A stretch of 64,000 nt of DNA from Bacillota bacterium (GCA_023386265.1 JAEWKA010000007.1:124001-188000); one strand, 5' to 3'. Positions 7,858 through 15,320 are shown, counted from the stretch's first letter. The notes: a model not told the origin generated them from the sequence alone. Made by a program: numbers and translations.

Positions 7858-8649
7858 ATGAAACATATTGACGACGACAAGTACTTAAAGTCTCTTGACG
7901 GCCCTGATTTCGTATCCACTCCTGAACACCCCTCTGTCCTTGACCAGGTTAAAGTAGCGAGAGCGGAACGCGACTCTCGCGTAATCTCGCGCACTGATAT
8001 GATGAATTGCCCAGCCTGTGAAGGGCTCGGTATCAGAATTTTACCCTGGAACCATGAGATATCCTCTTGCAATGAATGCTACGGGGATGGCGTTGTTCCT
8101 ATCTGTCCCCACTGTGGGGGTGCTACTGTTCCAGTCTATGACCTCCATGGTCATCAGCGGATGGATAGATTGGTGAATCGTTGCCTCAATCACTGCGTTG
8201 GCAGCCAAAAGGAAGCCTATTGGAAAATTAAGGCCACCTATGATTACCAGTTATTTCTGTACAGGTGTGACCTTAAAGACGCCGGAAACACTGAAAATGT
8301 TGAACATCCTTCAGAGTTTTTGCCCGTATCTTCAGACATTAAGTGCAGAATCAAAAAGAAGCCTAACGGCGCCACTCCCTTCCTAAATGTATACACTTCG
8401 GATTACATGAGAACCCGTCTTAATCAGTGGTATTGTGATTATGGATTTCTTACCTGGGACGAGTTCTTCACTTATTGGGCTAACACTTGGAAAGATTGCG
8501 ACGACCTGCCCAAGCCTGAATTTCTTTTTTGTAAGGATTGGAACGCCACGCTGACATACTGTCAATCCTCGCATGACTGGATTTCTCCCATCGTGGGGTT
8601 GATTCGTATCCCCTGGGAACTGTATCGCCCGGAAATCAAGGCAGCTTAA
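7858..8649 (+). CDS. Unknown protein with DnaJ-like zinc-finger cysteines
   Basis: A 263-aa protein. Residues about 50-110 carry cysteine pairs of the type C-x2-C-x-G-x-G (C-P-A-C-E-G-L-G, C-N-E-C-Y-G-D-G, C-P-H-C-G-G), as in the zinc-binding region of DnaJ. There is no J domain. The rest is rich in aromatic residues (W-Y-C-D-Y-G-F-L-T-W-D-E-F-F-T-Y-W) and not recognised. The start is ATG at 7858, preceded by AAAGGAAC; the longer frame has no ribosome site. It sits between an intact and a decayed copy of the same small gene. A nucleic-acid-binding role in an element is plausible, unproven. Confidence 0.6.
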   Translation: MKHIDDDKYLKSLDGPDFVSTPEHPSVLDQVKVARAERDSRVISRTDMMNCPACEGLGIRILPWNHEISSCNECYGDGVVPICPHCGGATVPVYDLHGHQRMDRLVNRCLNHCVGSQKEAYWKIKATYDYQLFLYRCDLKDAGNTENVEHPSEFLPVSSDIKCRIKKKPNGATPFLNVYTSDYMRTRLNQWYCDYGFLTWDEFFTYWANTWKDCDDLPKPEFLFCKDWNATLTYCQSSHDWISPIVGLIRIPWELYRPEIKAA

Positions 8650-8651
8650 TA

Positions 8652-8845
8652 GCAAAAGCGGAATTGAGTCGTGTAACGCTCAAAAAGTAGTTACGATTAC
8701 GTAACAGGAATCCCCAAGCTTGAAGTAGGTGCGCTTGTTAGAATTCTATTCCCAGAAATCCAAAAGTTTTTCGAGAAGGAAGATTGACAAAAAGGAATTT
8801 GCAGACTAGAAAGCATAGCAAGAAACCAGAATGCACAAGCTTCAT
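8652..8845 (+). pseudogene. Decayed duplicate of the small gene at 7541-7792
   Basis: This stretch aligns by eye along its length to about 7600-7795. The words aaaagcggaat, the codons for G-I-P-K, the block attc.attcccagaaatccaaaa and the end a-a-gc-t.cataacc all recur in order. It has several in-frame stops (tag, tga, tag) and small length changes, so it cannot encode the protein. Confidence 0.7.
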
Positions 8846-8852
8846 AACCAAT

Positions 8853-8885
8853 CGGTGGGGGGACGTTTCTATTATCCCCCCACCG
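8853..8885 (+). terminator. GC-rich terminator-like hairpin
   Basis: A perfect 11-bp stem (CGGTGGGGGGA with TCCCCCCACCG) has an 11-base loop. It lies between the decayed duplicate and the convergent ParB-like gene and could serve both strands. Confidence 0.6.
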
Positions 8886-8913
8886 TTGCTGATTTGAGTT
8901 ACTCATTGTTTTG

Positions 8914-9258
8914 TTAATCAATTGTCTCCAAAACAATTGTTAGATATAAACGTATTGCTTCAGCATCAGATAAATTATTGTAAACATACGATTTTATTGA
9001 TGTGAAGCCTAAATCCTTAGCTACGTTTAGACGCTCAAAGCCGTCAATTAAATCGTATTTAGAAGAATCTTCTTTAGATACACGAACATGTATAGGGTTA
9101 ATGATACCCATTTGTTCAATAGAGTTTTTTAATAAATATCGCTGGAGAAATCCATATGGTTTAATATTTAGCAAGGAACGGAATTTCGGTATTTCAATGT
9201 CAGCGCATGGAATGTAAAATATATTATGTACCCGCTCAAATGAATCAGCATTAATCAT
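8914..9258 (-). CDS. ParB/sulfiredoxin-fold domain protein
   Basis: A 114-aa protein consisting of one ParB-like N-terminal domain. It shows I-P-C-A-D-I-E-I-P near the start, N-S-I-E-Q-M-G-I-I-N-P-I-H-V-R-V and Y-D-L-I-D-G-F-E-R-L-N-V-A-K-D-L-G, the family pattern of a box that asks for other positions and an I-D-G-x-R-R-like stretch. The usual G-x-x-R-R is here G-F-E-R-L. No helix-turn-helix domain follows, so it is not a full partition protein. Stand-alone domains like this occur in mobile elements, some with nuclease, ATPase or regulatory roles. A strong AAAGGAG precedes the ATG. Confidence 0.75.
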   Translation of the reverse strand: MINADSFERVHNIFYIPCADIEIPKFRSLLNIKPYGFLQRYLLKNSIEQMGIINPIHVRVSKEDSSKYDLIDGFERLNVAKDLGFTSIKSYVYNNLSDAEAIRLYLTIVLETID

Positions 9259-9393
9259 AATAACTCTCCTTTCGTGTTCATAAAAATATTATCACTTAAT
9301 TAATACGAAAAAGTGCATATTATGGCTATATAATATATAAATAACTATAAAAACAAGAAAAATGCTATGTTTTGCATATAATAAATGCATTAT

Positions 9394-9444
9394 AACAAAA
9401 TAGCAAAGGCGGTATAACTACAATACCTCCTTTGCTATTTTGTT
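9394..9444 (-). terminator. Long inverted repeat, terminator of the 9465-10292 gene
   Basis: AACAAAATAGCAAAGG and its complement flank a short loop, forming a stem of about 20 pairs with one mismatch and T-rich ends on both strands. It lies 21 bases after the stop of the minus-strand gene. Confidence 0.65.
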
Positions 9445-9464
9445 AGTTCACTGAAAGATTTTAA

Positions 9465-10292
9465 TTATTCTTCCGTACTGACCATACGCCGTTCTTTGTA
9501 GGTTTTGGTTTTGAGCTTCATGTATTTGATATCAAAAATGCATACACAGGGAAGTTCTGCTTCAATTCCATCTTCTAGTAATAGTTGTTTATATGGGGTT
9601 GCCCAAATCAAATAATCAATTTCAGAGTTGATTATAGTGTTGATAAATGCCTCGTCAAGCCACCAGTTATGTAGTTGCCCAGAGACAACATCGCCTTTTC
9701 GAGAAAACGTTTTTCCTGAAAAACCATCTTTGAGTTTAACATACATGCTTGATTCATCATGAACAAAGAAAATTGTTTTATATCCGGGATGATTTTGTTG
9801 ATAGATGGGAATCTTTTCTTTATGATTTTCAATTATTCGTATGAAGTTGTCTCGATAATATATATAATTATGGTCCTTATCCGTAGGCAGCTTTGTGTTG
9901 GCGTTAATTATTATTTTCCCGTTTGGCGGCAATATGTCTAAAATCCCTTTGTCTTTCAGTTCACGAATTAATTCGCTTTCACGTACACGGAGAGGGTGTA
10001 TTGACTTACCAGTTGATTTGTCGATGTGCTCGTTATCGTCAACTCGCATTACTTCCATCATCAACTTGAGTTCATTGTTATAATAATCCGGTGGAGGCGC
10101 GTCTTTGCCAGAGCTATTATGCCATTTTGCCCAATGCTCATCATCACAGATGCTTTTAAAAATTTGCTTAACAATGCTTGTTTTCGGTAAATATAATGGA
10201 TGACTGAAACACGAATTATATTGAGAATTAGAAGATAACCGAAATGACTCAAGGATGTTTTCTTCATAATTAAAGTGTTCTTTAATCATCAT
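9465..10292 (-). CDS. Conserved-looking unknown protein beside FRG gene
   Basis: A 275-aa soluble protein of unknown function. Distinctive segments are P-P-P-D-Y-Y-N-N-E-L-K-L-M-M-E-V-M-R-V-D-D (about 65-90), N-A-N-T-K-L-P-T-D-K-D-H-N-Y and H-P-G-Y-K-T-I-F-F-V-H-D-E-S-S (about 170-185), and D-Y-L-I-W-A-T-P-Y-K near the end. The alternation of short hydrophobic strands ending in D/E would suit a nuclease-like alpha/beta fold, but no catalytic set is certain. It lies downstream of the FRG-domain gene on the same strand with 150 bases between, so the two may be functionally linked. Confidence 0.6.
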   Translation of the reverse strand: MMIKEHFNYEENILESFRLSSNSQYNSCFSHPLYLPKTSIVKQIFKSICDDEHWAKWHNSSGKDAPPPDYYNNELKLMMEVMRVDDNEHIDKSTGKSIHPLRVRESELIRELKDKGILDILPPNGKIIINANTKLPTDKDHNYIYYRDNFIRIIENHKEKIPIYQQNHPGYKTIFFVHDESSMYVKLKDGFSGKTFSRKGDVVSGQLHNWWLDEAFINTIINSEIDYLIWATPYKQLLLEDGIEAELPCVCIFDIKYMKLKTKTYKERRMVSTEE

Positions 10293-10344
10293 TATGTGCT
10301 CCGTCTTTCGCTTCTTATCAAGATTTTTAATAAGGTAAGAAACT

Positions 10345-10436
10345 TCTCTGAGATATTAAAGGTTTATTGTGATATTATAGGAATGTTTTAAAACAAAAAA
10401 TAAAAACATATTAGTGCAACCCGTATATACAATATC
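10345..10436. repeat. Diverged copy of the leader at 7308-7432
   Basis: The order of words ctgagatattaaagg, gatattat, aaaacaaaaaataa and tatacaatat matches the 7308-7432 leader with substitutions and a deletion. It stands between two minus-strand genes and drives no visible plus-strand gene. Confidence 0.3.
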
Positions 10437-10442
10437 AAAATG

Positions 10443-11618
10443 TTAAAAAGTTGTAACTTTTGAGCGCTCCCTTAAGTAGTTTGCAACTTTATCAACTTCA
10501 GGAAACAACGATGCTTCATGTATACCTAATTGCTCAAGCTCTTCAAGTATACTTTCTTGGTTTCGAATAGTTAAAATTTTACAACTTATATTACCAATTT
10601 TATCATATGCCTCGCGTTCATTATTGCTTAATCCGCTTAAAATAAAAGCGCCGTCTTGCTTGAGAATTCTGCCATTAGATTTATTCGGCTGAACTATCAA
10701 GGGCCTTAGTAAATCAATTGGTTTAATTTCTCGTTTAAAAGAGGGAGCTTCCGTTGTTATTTCGTGGTAGAAATGTTCAACCACGTCATTCATATATCGA
10801 GAGCCACCTCTAATTTGGATAAAATTATCTTCGTTGATTCTATCATTGCATTGTTCATATAATTGCAGTTTATCTTTGTTGCTAAATTTAGGCAAACAGG
10901 CAAGCATAAGAGCTTTATCGCTATCAGCATAAGCAATATCATTTTTTAACACAGGAAAGATGTATACCGTTCCTTGCCGTGAAGGTGAGCTCTTACTTGC
11001 ACCAAAATCTTTACAAGCGAAGTATAAAGCTACAAGTGGATTAGAAGTAATATCTAAAAGTCTTGTTGGGCAACCATAATGTTGCATCATTACAAGTTTA
11101 TCAAGATGTGAAGAATATTGGAATTTCTCCGGGCAACGTACCATTATTTCGTGATAGAAATAGTCTTCTTTTTGCCAATTGTTATCACGAAAAACACTTG
11201 GCCCCAACAGATAACTTGAACGATACAGTCCTCTGTAAAAAAACTCACAATGATTTTCAATTACTTGGGGAAAATTGTTTATATTATAATTGGTTTTTAT
11301 ATTCTTATTAATATTTTGTAAAAATGCTTGTTCATCATCAAAGTCAAGTAATGATGTTAATTTGCTCAGGTGCTCTGCATTATTTGCTTTGTAATAGTTA
11401 TTGATGTATTTTAGATATTTTTGTTTATCTTCGGCATCAATAGATAATTTATTCATGTACTTTTCATTAATAATGCTTTTATAAGTATCTATATTTTGCA
11501 TGAATTGCAGTTCATCGTCTTCAGACGATTTTATCAAAGTACTATATGCACATTCTTTTGATATCAACTGAATTGTTGATATGTAATCAACGACATTATC
11601 GATAACGGTATTAGACAT
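10443..11618 (-). CDS. FRG-domain protein
   Basis: A 391-aa protein with a clear FRG domain: F-F-Y-R-G-L-Y-R-S-S-Y-L-L-G-P-S-V-F-R (about 125-145) and M-M-Q-H-Y-G-C-P-T-R-L-L-D-I-T-S-N-P-L-V-A-L-Y-F-A-C (about 180-205). These are the F-R-G and H-x-G-x-P-T-R-L-L-D-x-T...A-L-Y-F-A signatures. The domain's biochemical activity is not established; FRG proteins are frequent in mobile elements and next to defence genes. The N-terminal 110 residues are helical. The ATG follows TGAGGA. It is probably transcribed before the 9465-10292 gene. Confidence 0.85.
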   Translation of the reverse strand: MSNTVIDNVVDYISTIQLISKECAYSTLIKSSEDDELQFMQNIDTYKSIINEKYMNKLSIDAEDKQKYLKYINNYYKANNAEHLSKLTSLLDFDDEQAFLQNINKNIKTNYNINNFPQVIENHCEFFYRGLYRSSYLLGPSVFRDNNWQKEDYFYHEIMVRCPEKFQYSSHLDKLVMMQHYGCPTRLLDITSNPLVALYFACKDFGASKSSPSRQGTVYIFPVLKNDIAYADSDKALMLACLPKFSNKDKLQLYEQCNDRINEDNFIQIRGGSRYMNDVVEHFYHEITTEAPSFKREIKPIDLLRPLIVQPNKSNGRILKQDGAFILSGLSNNEREAYDKIGNISCKILTIRNQESILEELEQLGIHEASLFPEVDKVANYLRERSKVTTF

Positions 11619-11850
11619 AGATAATCCTCATTTCTTTTAGAAGCACATGTTTATCTTCAATTTAATAGATTTATTTGAAAATAGATAACAAATATCGACA
11701 TTATCTTATATAAAAATGGATAATTTGACCATACGCTAAAACAAATTAACAGTCAATACATAATTTAATATTTAAATATTAAATTATCCAATTATAAGTG
11801 ATACTAAAAAGCTTTACTCTAACATCTGCGCTCAAAATGGCCAGAAACTA

Positions 11851-11895
11851 GTAAAATAACAATCCCCCAGCTATGCTGGAGGATTGTTATTTTAC
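11851..11895. terminator. Bidirectional terminator-like inverted repeat
   Basis: Perfect 15-bp arms (GTAAAATAACAATCC and its complement) surround a partly paired centre. The stretch 11619-11850 upstream is AT-rich and holds only promoter-like DNA of the FRG gene. Confidence 0.6.
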
Positions 11896-11922
11896 ATATC
11901 TAAACTCTTAAAATAAATGACA

Positions 11923-11963
11923 AATCCGAACCCATCACCGATTTGTATGATGTGGTTCGGATT
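11923..11963 (-). terminator. Orphan terminator of the original tRNA-Pro gene
   Basis: Arms AATCCGAACC/GGTTCGGATT with an inner ATCA/TGAT pair form a stem just beyond the left 36-bp att copy. Read in the tRNA direction (minus strand) it would follow the CCA end by about 10 bases. This suggests it terminated the tRNA before the element inserted. Confidence 0.5.
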
Positions 11964-11972
11964 ATCATTGTT

Positions 11973-12008
11973 TGGTCCGAGTGACATGACTTGAACATGC
12001 GGCCTCTT
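11973..12008. repeat. Left attachment site (36-bp copy of tRNA-Pro 3' end)
   Basis: It matches the 3' third of the tRNA-Pro gene at 22811-22846 base for base, beginning with TGGTCCGAGTGACATGAC. Beyond it only scattered similarity to the anticodon arm remains, so no complete tRNA is present here. From here to 12289 there is no gene apart from the hairpin at 12177-12206. Confidence 0.85.
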
Positions 12009-12176
12009 ACCCCAGTCTGCCCAGACTCATGTGATTTTGTGTTGTTGACTGTTACTATGAATTACTGAATATGCAAATATGCCAAAGGAACAAAAACAAA
12101 TGGAAAAATATTAATTGTGTGTATATTTCGGTATTAAAAACGATCACAAATGGTGAAGAATTTACTCAAAGATTTA

Positions 12177-12206
12177 GGCCGCGCGCAACAAAGGTTGCGC
12201 GCGGCC
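12177..12206. terminator. Perfect 13-bp GC hairpin near the left end of the element
   Basis: Arms GGCCGCGCGCAAC and GTTGCGCGCGGCC are separated by the four-base loop AAAG and followed by TTTACAC. It may be a terminator shielding the element from outside transcription, or a single-strand origin-like structure. No gene ends nearby on the plus strand. Confidence 0.5.
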
Positions 12207-12288
12207 TTTACACTAGGTGTTACTTAAAAGTACTCCTTGACAACAATAGAAACACTTGGTAATATGTGCTTATAGGAGGTGCACACCT

Positions 12289-12531
12289 ATGCCTACAACA
12301 AATAAAAGAGTAAATCTAACCCTTACAGATGATGTATATGAGAGGCTCCAAAACTACAAAAAAAAGAGCGGTCTGTCAAGTGATGCAACAGCCTGCTTGC
12401 AACTAGTAAACCTACAGTTACAAGCACAAGAGGCCAATGAACAGCTGTTAAAAATCATTAGAACTATACCCGAAGATCAACTAAAGACCATATCATCAGA
12501 AGGATTCAGATTCCTCAAAGAAAAGAAATAA
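12289..12531 (+). CDS. Ribbon-helix-helix DNA-binding protein
   Basis: An 80-aa protein whose first half fits a CopG/Arc-type ribbon-helix-helix: a basic beta strand K-R-V-N-L-T-L-T-D-D, then helix V-Y-E-R-L-Q-N-Y-K-K-K-S-G-L-S-S and a second helix. The C-terminal half is helical. The ATG at 12289 is preceded by AGGAGGTG at ideal spacing; the longer frame has no ribosome site. It lies just before the origin and rep gene, so control of rep transcription or copy number is the likely role, as with CopG in rolling-circle plasmids. Confidence 0.75.
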   Translation: MPTTNKRVNLTLTDDVYERLQNYKKKSGLSSDATACLQLVNLQLQAQEANEQLLKIIRTIPEDQLKTISSEGFRFLKEKK

Positions 12532-12534
12532 AAA

Positions 12535-12577
12535 GACTGACAGCGTTTTCATCTTGGCGGACGTAACGCTGGCAGTC
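12535..12577 (+). terminator. Inverted repeat after the ribbon-helix-helix gene
   Basis: Arms GACTGACAGCGTT and AACGCTGGCAGTC pair over 13 positions with one mismatch, four bases after the stop codon. It is probably a terminator, though the T run is weak. An origin-associated role is an alternative, since the Rep origin is 90 bases further. Confidence 0.45.
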
Positions 12578-12663
12578 TCGGACACATCAACCACAACAAG
12601 GGCGGTTTCTGCGTATTTTTATTATACTGCGGTTATCTCCTTTGTGCAAGCTCATTCTATACG

Positions 12664-12690
12664 GTGCCTGGCCTAGTATTACCCAGGCAC
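12664..12690 (+). other. CRESS-type rolling-circle origin stem-loop
   Basis: A perfect 8-bp stem GTGCCTGG/CCAGGCAC carries the 11-base loop CCTAGTATTAC. The loop contains TAGTATTAC (12674-12682), which fits the nonamer NANTATTAC nicked by Rep proteins of circoviruses, geminiviruses and other CRESS-DNA replicons. It is placed 40 bases upstream of a rep gene encoding exactly that kind of protein. The expected nick would be between the T at 12680 and the A at 12681. Confidence 0.85.
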
Positions 12691-12730
12691 TTCAGTAGCA
12701 TGTAGCAAAACATAATAAAAAGGAGTTTTA

Positions 12731-13693
12731 ATGAAAAACAGAAAGGATACCCAATCCCGCAAATGGAACATTACTATTAACAATCCTCAGGAAAAAGAGC
12801 TTGCCCATGATAAGATAATAAAGATACTGAATGAATTAAAGTCCATACGATATTTCTGCATGGCTGATGAAATGGGCGAAACATATCACACACATATCTA
12901 TGTTGTATTTAATAAACCTGTACGTTTCTCTACTTTAAAGAATCGCTTTGAAGAAGCCCATATTGAAATGGCGCGTGGTACCTCGGAAGAAAATCGTGAA
13001 TACATAAGAAAGTCTGGTAAATGGCAGGACGATGAAAAACATGAAACCAGTATACCAGATACTTTTGAAGAATACGGAGAAATACCAGAGGAACATCAGG
13101 GAGAACGTTCTGATCTAGCATACCTACTTGAGCTAATCAGGGCAGGAAATAGCAACTATGAAATAATTGATATGGTTCCCGATTACCTATTCAGTATTGA
13201 TAAAATCGAACGGGCACGTCAAATGCTGAAAGCTGAAGAAAACAAAGATGTTTTCCGTATGTTGCATGTTACTTATATATGGGGCAGGACGGGTACAGGC
13301 AAGACACGCAGCGTAATGGAACAATACGGTTATACAAATGTTTACCGCGTGACAGAATATACACACCCATTTGACAGCTATGCCGGAGAAAATGTTATTA
13401 TCTTTGACGAGTTCAGAAGCCAGATGAAAATCGGTGATATGCTTAATTATCTTGACGGCTACCCGCTAACCCTCCCTTGCAGATATGCAAACCGTCAAGC
13501 ATGTTATACGAAAGTATATATCATCTCAAATATCCCCTTAGAAGACCAATATCAACAAGTGCAAATGGAACAAAAAACTACATGGGAGGCCTTTCTCCGT
13601 AGAATAAATGAAGTCGTAAAGTTTCCAAACAAAGTGACGTTTACCGAAGTTCCAAATGATGAAGCATGCCCCTTTGAAGAACTGCCGCTATAG
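12731..13693 (+). CDS. CRESS-like replication initiator (HUH endonuclease + SF3 helicase)
   Basis: A 320-aa Rep. The N-terminal HUH nuclease has motif I W-N-I-T-I-N-N-P (12-19), motif II H53-T-H55-I-Y-V and motif III Y91-I-R-K94 with one catalytic tyrosine. The C-terminal superfamily 3 helicase has Walker A G-R-T-G-T-G-K-T (185-192), Walker B V-I-I-F-D-E-F (D226, E227) and motif C I-I-S-N (N267). Length, motif order and the single Tyr match CRESS-DNA virus Reps and their bacterial plasmid relatives. It should nick the nonamer upstream and unwind DNA for rolling-circle replication. AAAGGAG precedes the ATG. All motifs are intact, so the protein should be active. Confidence 0.92.
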   Translation: MKNRKDTQSRKWNITINNPQEKELAHDKIIKILNELKSIRYFCMADEMGETYHTHIYVVFNKPVRFSTLKNRFEEAHIEMARGTSEENREYIRKSGKWQDDEKHETSIPDTFEEYGEIPEEHQGERSDLAYLLELIRAGNSNYEIIDMVPDYLFSIDKIERARQMLKAEENKDVFRMLHVTYIWGRTGTGKTRSVMEQYGYTNVYRVTEYTHPFDSYAGENVIIFDEFRSQMKIGDMLNYLDGYPLTLPCRYANRQACYTKVYIISNIPLEDQYQQVQMEQKTTWEAFLRRINEVVKFPNKVTFTEVPNDEACPFEELPL

Positions 13694-13710
13694 CTCAAAG
13701 GAGGCTGCAA

Positions 13711-13971
13711 ATGATAGAAAACACCGAAACGAATATAGTTTCACTTAATGGTTATCCAGATTTGCTTGATACAAAACAAGTTCAGCAAGTCTTGGGTCTA
13801 GGTCGTAGCATAGTATATATGCTTATCCGTAACGGCGAAATCAGGCACATGAAGATTCACGGCAAAATCAGAATACCTCGCCGCTATCTGGTGGAATACA
13901 TCAATACTATATGGTATTCTGAAAACAATACAACAGACGCAGGGAAATTATCTGTAATGAAGGAGGTCTAA
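13711..13971 (+). CDS. Excisionase-type helix-turn-helix protein
   Basis: An 86-aa protein with a winged helix-turn-helix of the excisionase (MerR-like, HTH_17) kind: L-L-D-T-K-Q-V-Q-Q-V-L-G-L-G-R-S-I-V-Y-M-L-I-R-N-G-E followed by the wing K-I-H-G-K-I-R-I-P-R-R-Y-L. It starts at ATG behind AAAGGAGG, 17 bases after rep, and ends 2 bases before the integrase start. It would steer integrase towards excision or regulate the adjacent genes. Confidence 0.85.
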   Translation: MIENTETNIVSLNGYPDLLDTKQVQQVLGLGRSIVYMLIRNGEIRHMKIHGKIRIPRRYLVEYINTIWYSENNTTDAGKLSVMKEV

Positions 13972-13973
13972 TA

Positions 13974-15094
13974 ATGACTTTTACAGGCTCCCTGCAAATA
14001 AAGGGAAACAAATACTATACCGTAATATTTATGCCCGATACTAAAACATACGAATGGAAATCTACAGGAATATCAGTACTTGAACCAGACGGCAAAGGCA
14101 AAGCAAAAAACCGAAAAGAAGCTGAAAAAGCACTCCGTGACCGCATAAAGGCACATGAGGAAAATCGTACCGCAAACACGCATGTGTTATTTGTTGATTG
14201 GTTAAAAAACTGGCTTTTGAACGTTGCGCCGAAACAGGTGACAACAAGCACTCTGGAGGGCTACAAGCTGTACATGGATAAACACATAGTTCCTTACTTT
14301 GCACCGCTCAAGCTCAAACTAGAACAAGTAACGGTGGTGCATATACAAGGTTACTTTGATGCAAAAAGCAGCTGCCTTACTGCCAGTAGTTTAAGAAAGC
14401 ACCGTGTAGTAATCAATCAGGCGTTGTCTGACGCGTGTATTAAACAGCTTATACCGTATAACCCTTGCACATGGGTGAAATTGATACAGCGCGATGAAGA
14501 CAGGTTTCACGGTGATGCCTATACCGCAGAAGAAGCTAAAAAACTGCTATCTGTGTTAGACAATGACGAGTTAAAGCCTGCTGTGTTTCTGGCTCTGTTT
14601 ACTGGGTTACGCAGAAGCGAAGTCCTCGGACTGAAATGGGATAGCATTGATTTTGAGAAGAACACGATATCCATCCGTAACACCGTGGTAAAGGTCACTA
14701 CCGTTATTGAGCGTCAAGCCACAAAGAACAAGGAAAGCCGCGCCGTTATTCCGCTGTTGCCGCCAGTTAAAGAGTACCTTTTACAATTGCGCCGACAACA
14801 AGAAGCCAATAAAGATGATTTGGGAGAAACTTATACAAACACCGAATACGTCTGTGTATGGCCTGACGGCAAGCCATTCGACCCCGACTATGTGACACAT
14901 CATTTTGCGCTGCTTCTCAAAAACAAAGGATTGCGTCATATTCGGTTTCACGATTTGCGGCATACATGCGCTACGCTATATCCTGTATCAGGCTGAATTC
15001 AAACAGGGTAGCGGGGTATATGAGGTTTGCAAGACGAGTTATAGCACTACATATTTCTGCTATGGATAGGAAAGTGCTAAGGCAAAAAGGGTAA
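13974..15094 (+). pseudogene. Tyrosine integrase, frameshifted before the catalytic tyrosine
   Basis: The open frame (13974-14996, 340 aa) has an AP2-like arm-binding N-terminus, a core-binding domain (about 65-150) and a catalytic domain with Arg in F-T-G-L-R-R-S-E-V-L-G-L and H-D-L-R-H. It stops 11 residues after the H-x-x-R. One base shift at about 14979 resumes L-Y-Q-A-E-F and then S-Y-S-T-T-Y, and a further shift gives M-D-R-K-V-L-R ending at 15094. These are the remains of the part that should carry L-G-H and the tyrosine nucleophile. As it stands the enzyme cannot catalyse recombination, so the element is probably fixed unless helped in trans. Confidence 0.85.
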
Positions 15095-15137
15095 AAAAAT
15101 ACCAGGGTCAGCTGCAAACCCCGGATCTCTCTCAGTA

Positions 15138-15215
15138 CTACTTACTACTGGTATGACTCTCATCTTCATTACCGAAGATTAAATCGTCAACGTCTTGCAT
15201 ATTAAATTTAAACAT
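15138..15215 (-). CDS. Putative 25-residue acidic microprotein
   Basis: An ATG preceded by AAAGGAGA at ideal spacing opens a 25-codon frame with a run of acidic residues (M-Q-D-V-D-D-L-I-F-G-N-E-D-E-S). It lies downstream of the cold-shock gene on the same strand, beyond that gene's terminator. No family is known; the strong ribosome site is the only support. The remaining sequence between 15095 and 15275 shows nothing else. Confidence 0.35.
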   Translation of the reverse strand: MFKFNMQDVDDLIFGNEDESHTSSK

Positions 15216-15275
15216 TAATTCTCCTTTCTGCTTAACTAAATAATAATAACTAAGTCAATGGTTCTTCTTGGAGAC

Positions 15276-15309
15276 AAAAAAGAGCCCTCCTAAACAGGAC
15301 GGCTCTTTT
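15276..15309 (-). terminator. Terminator of the cold-shock gene
   Basis: Stem AAAAGAGCC/GGCTCTTTT with an inner TCCT/AGGA lies 12 bases after the stop, followed on the minus strand by a run of T. Confidence 0.8.
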
Positions 15310-15320
15310 GAACCTCAAAT

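Larger units (their letters stand above)
194..11922. mobile_element. AT-rich accessory island with serine recombinase at its left edge
   Basis: This stretch is visibly more AT-rich than the core to the right. It is dominated by genes of no recognised housekeeping function and has a large serine recombinase at one extremity and a tyrosine-recombinase-like gene inside it. Such a recombinase commonly sits at the end of the element it mobilises. The left boundary is inferred to lie between the stop codons at 193 and 217. No matching att core was found on the right, so the right limit (before the orphan tRNA terminator at 11923) is a guess and the island may be composite. Confidence 0.35.

Noticed and set aside
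8914..9258. Chromosome or plasmid partition system (ParAB)
   Set aside because: The protein has only the ParB N-terminal domain, and no ParA ATPase or parS-like repeats are nearby.
11973..12060. A second tRNA-Pro gene at the left att site
   Set aside because: Only the 3' 36 bases match; the anticodon arm, D arm and 5' acceptor are missing, so it is an att copy.
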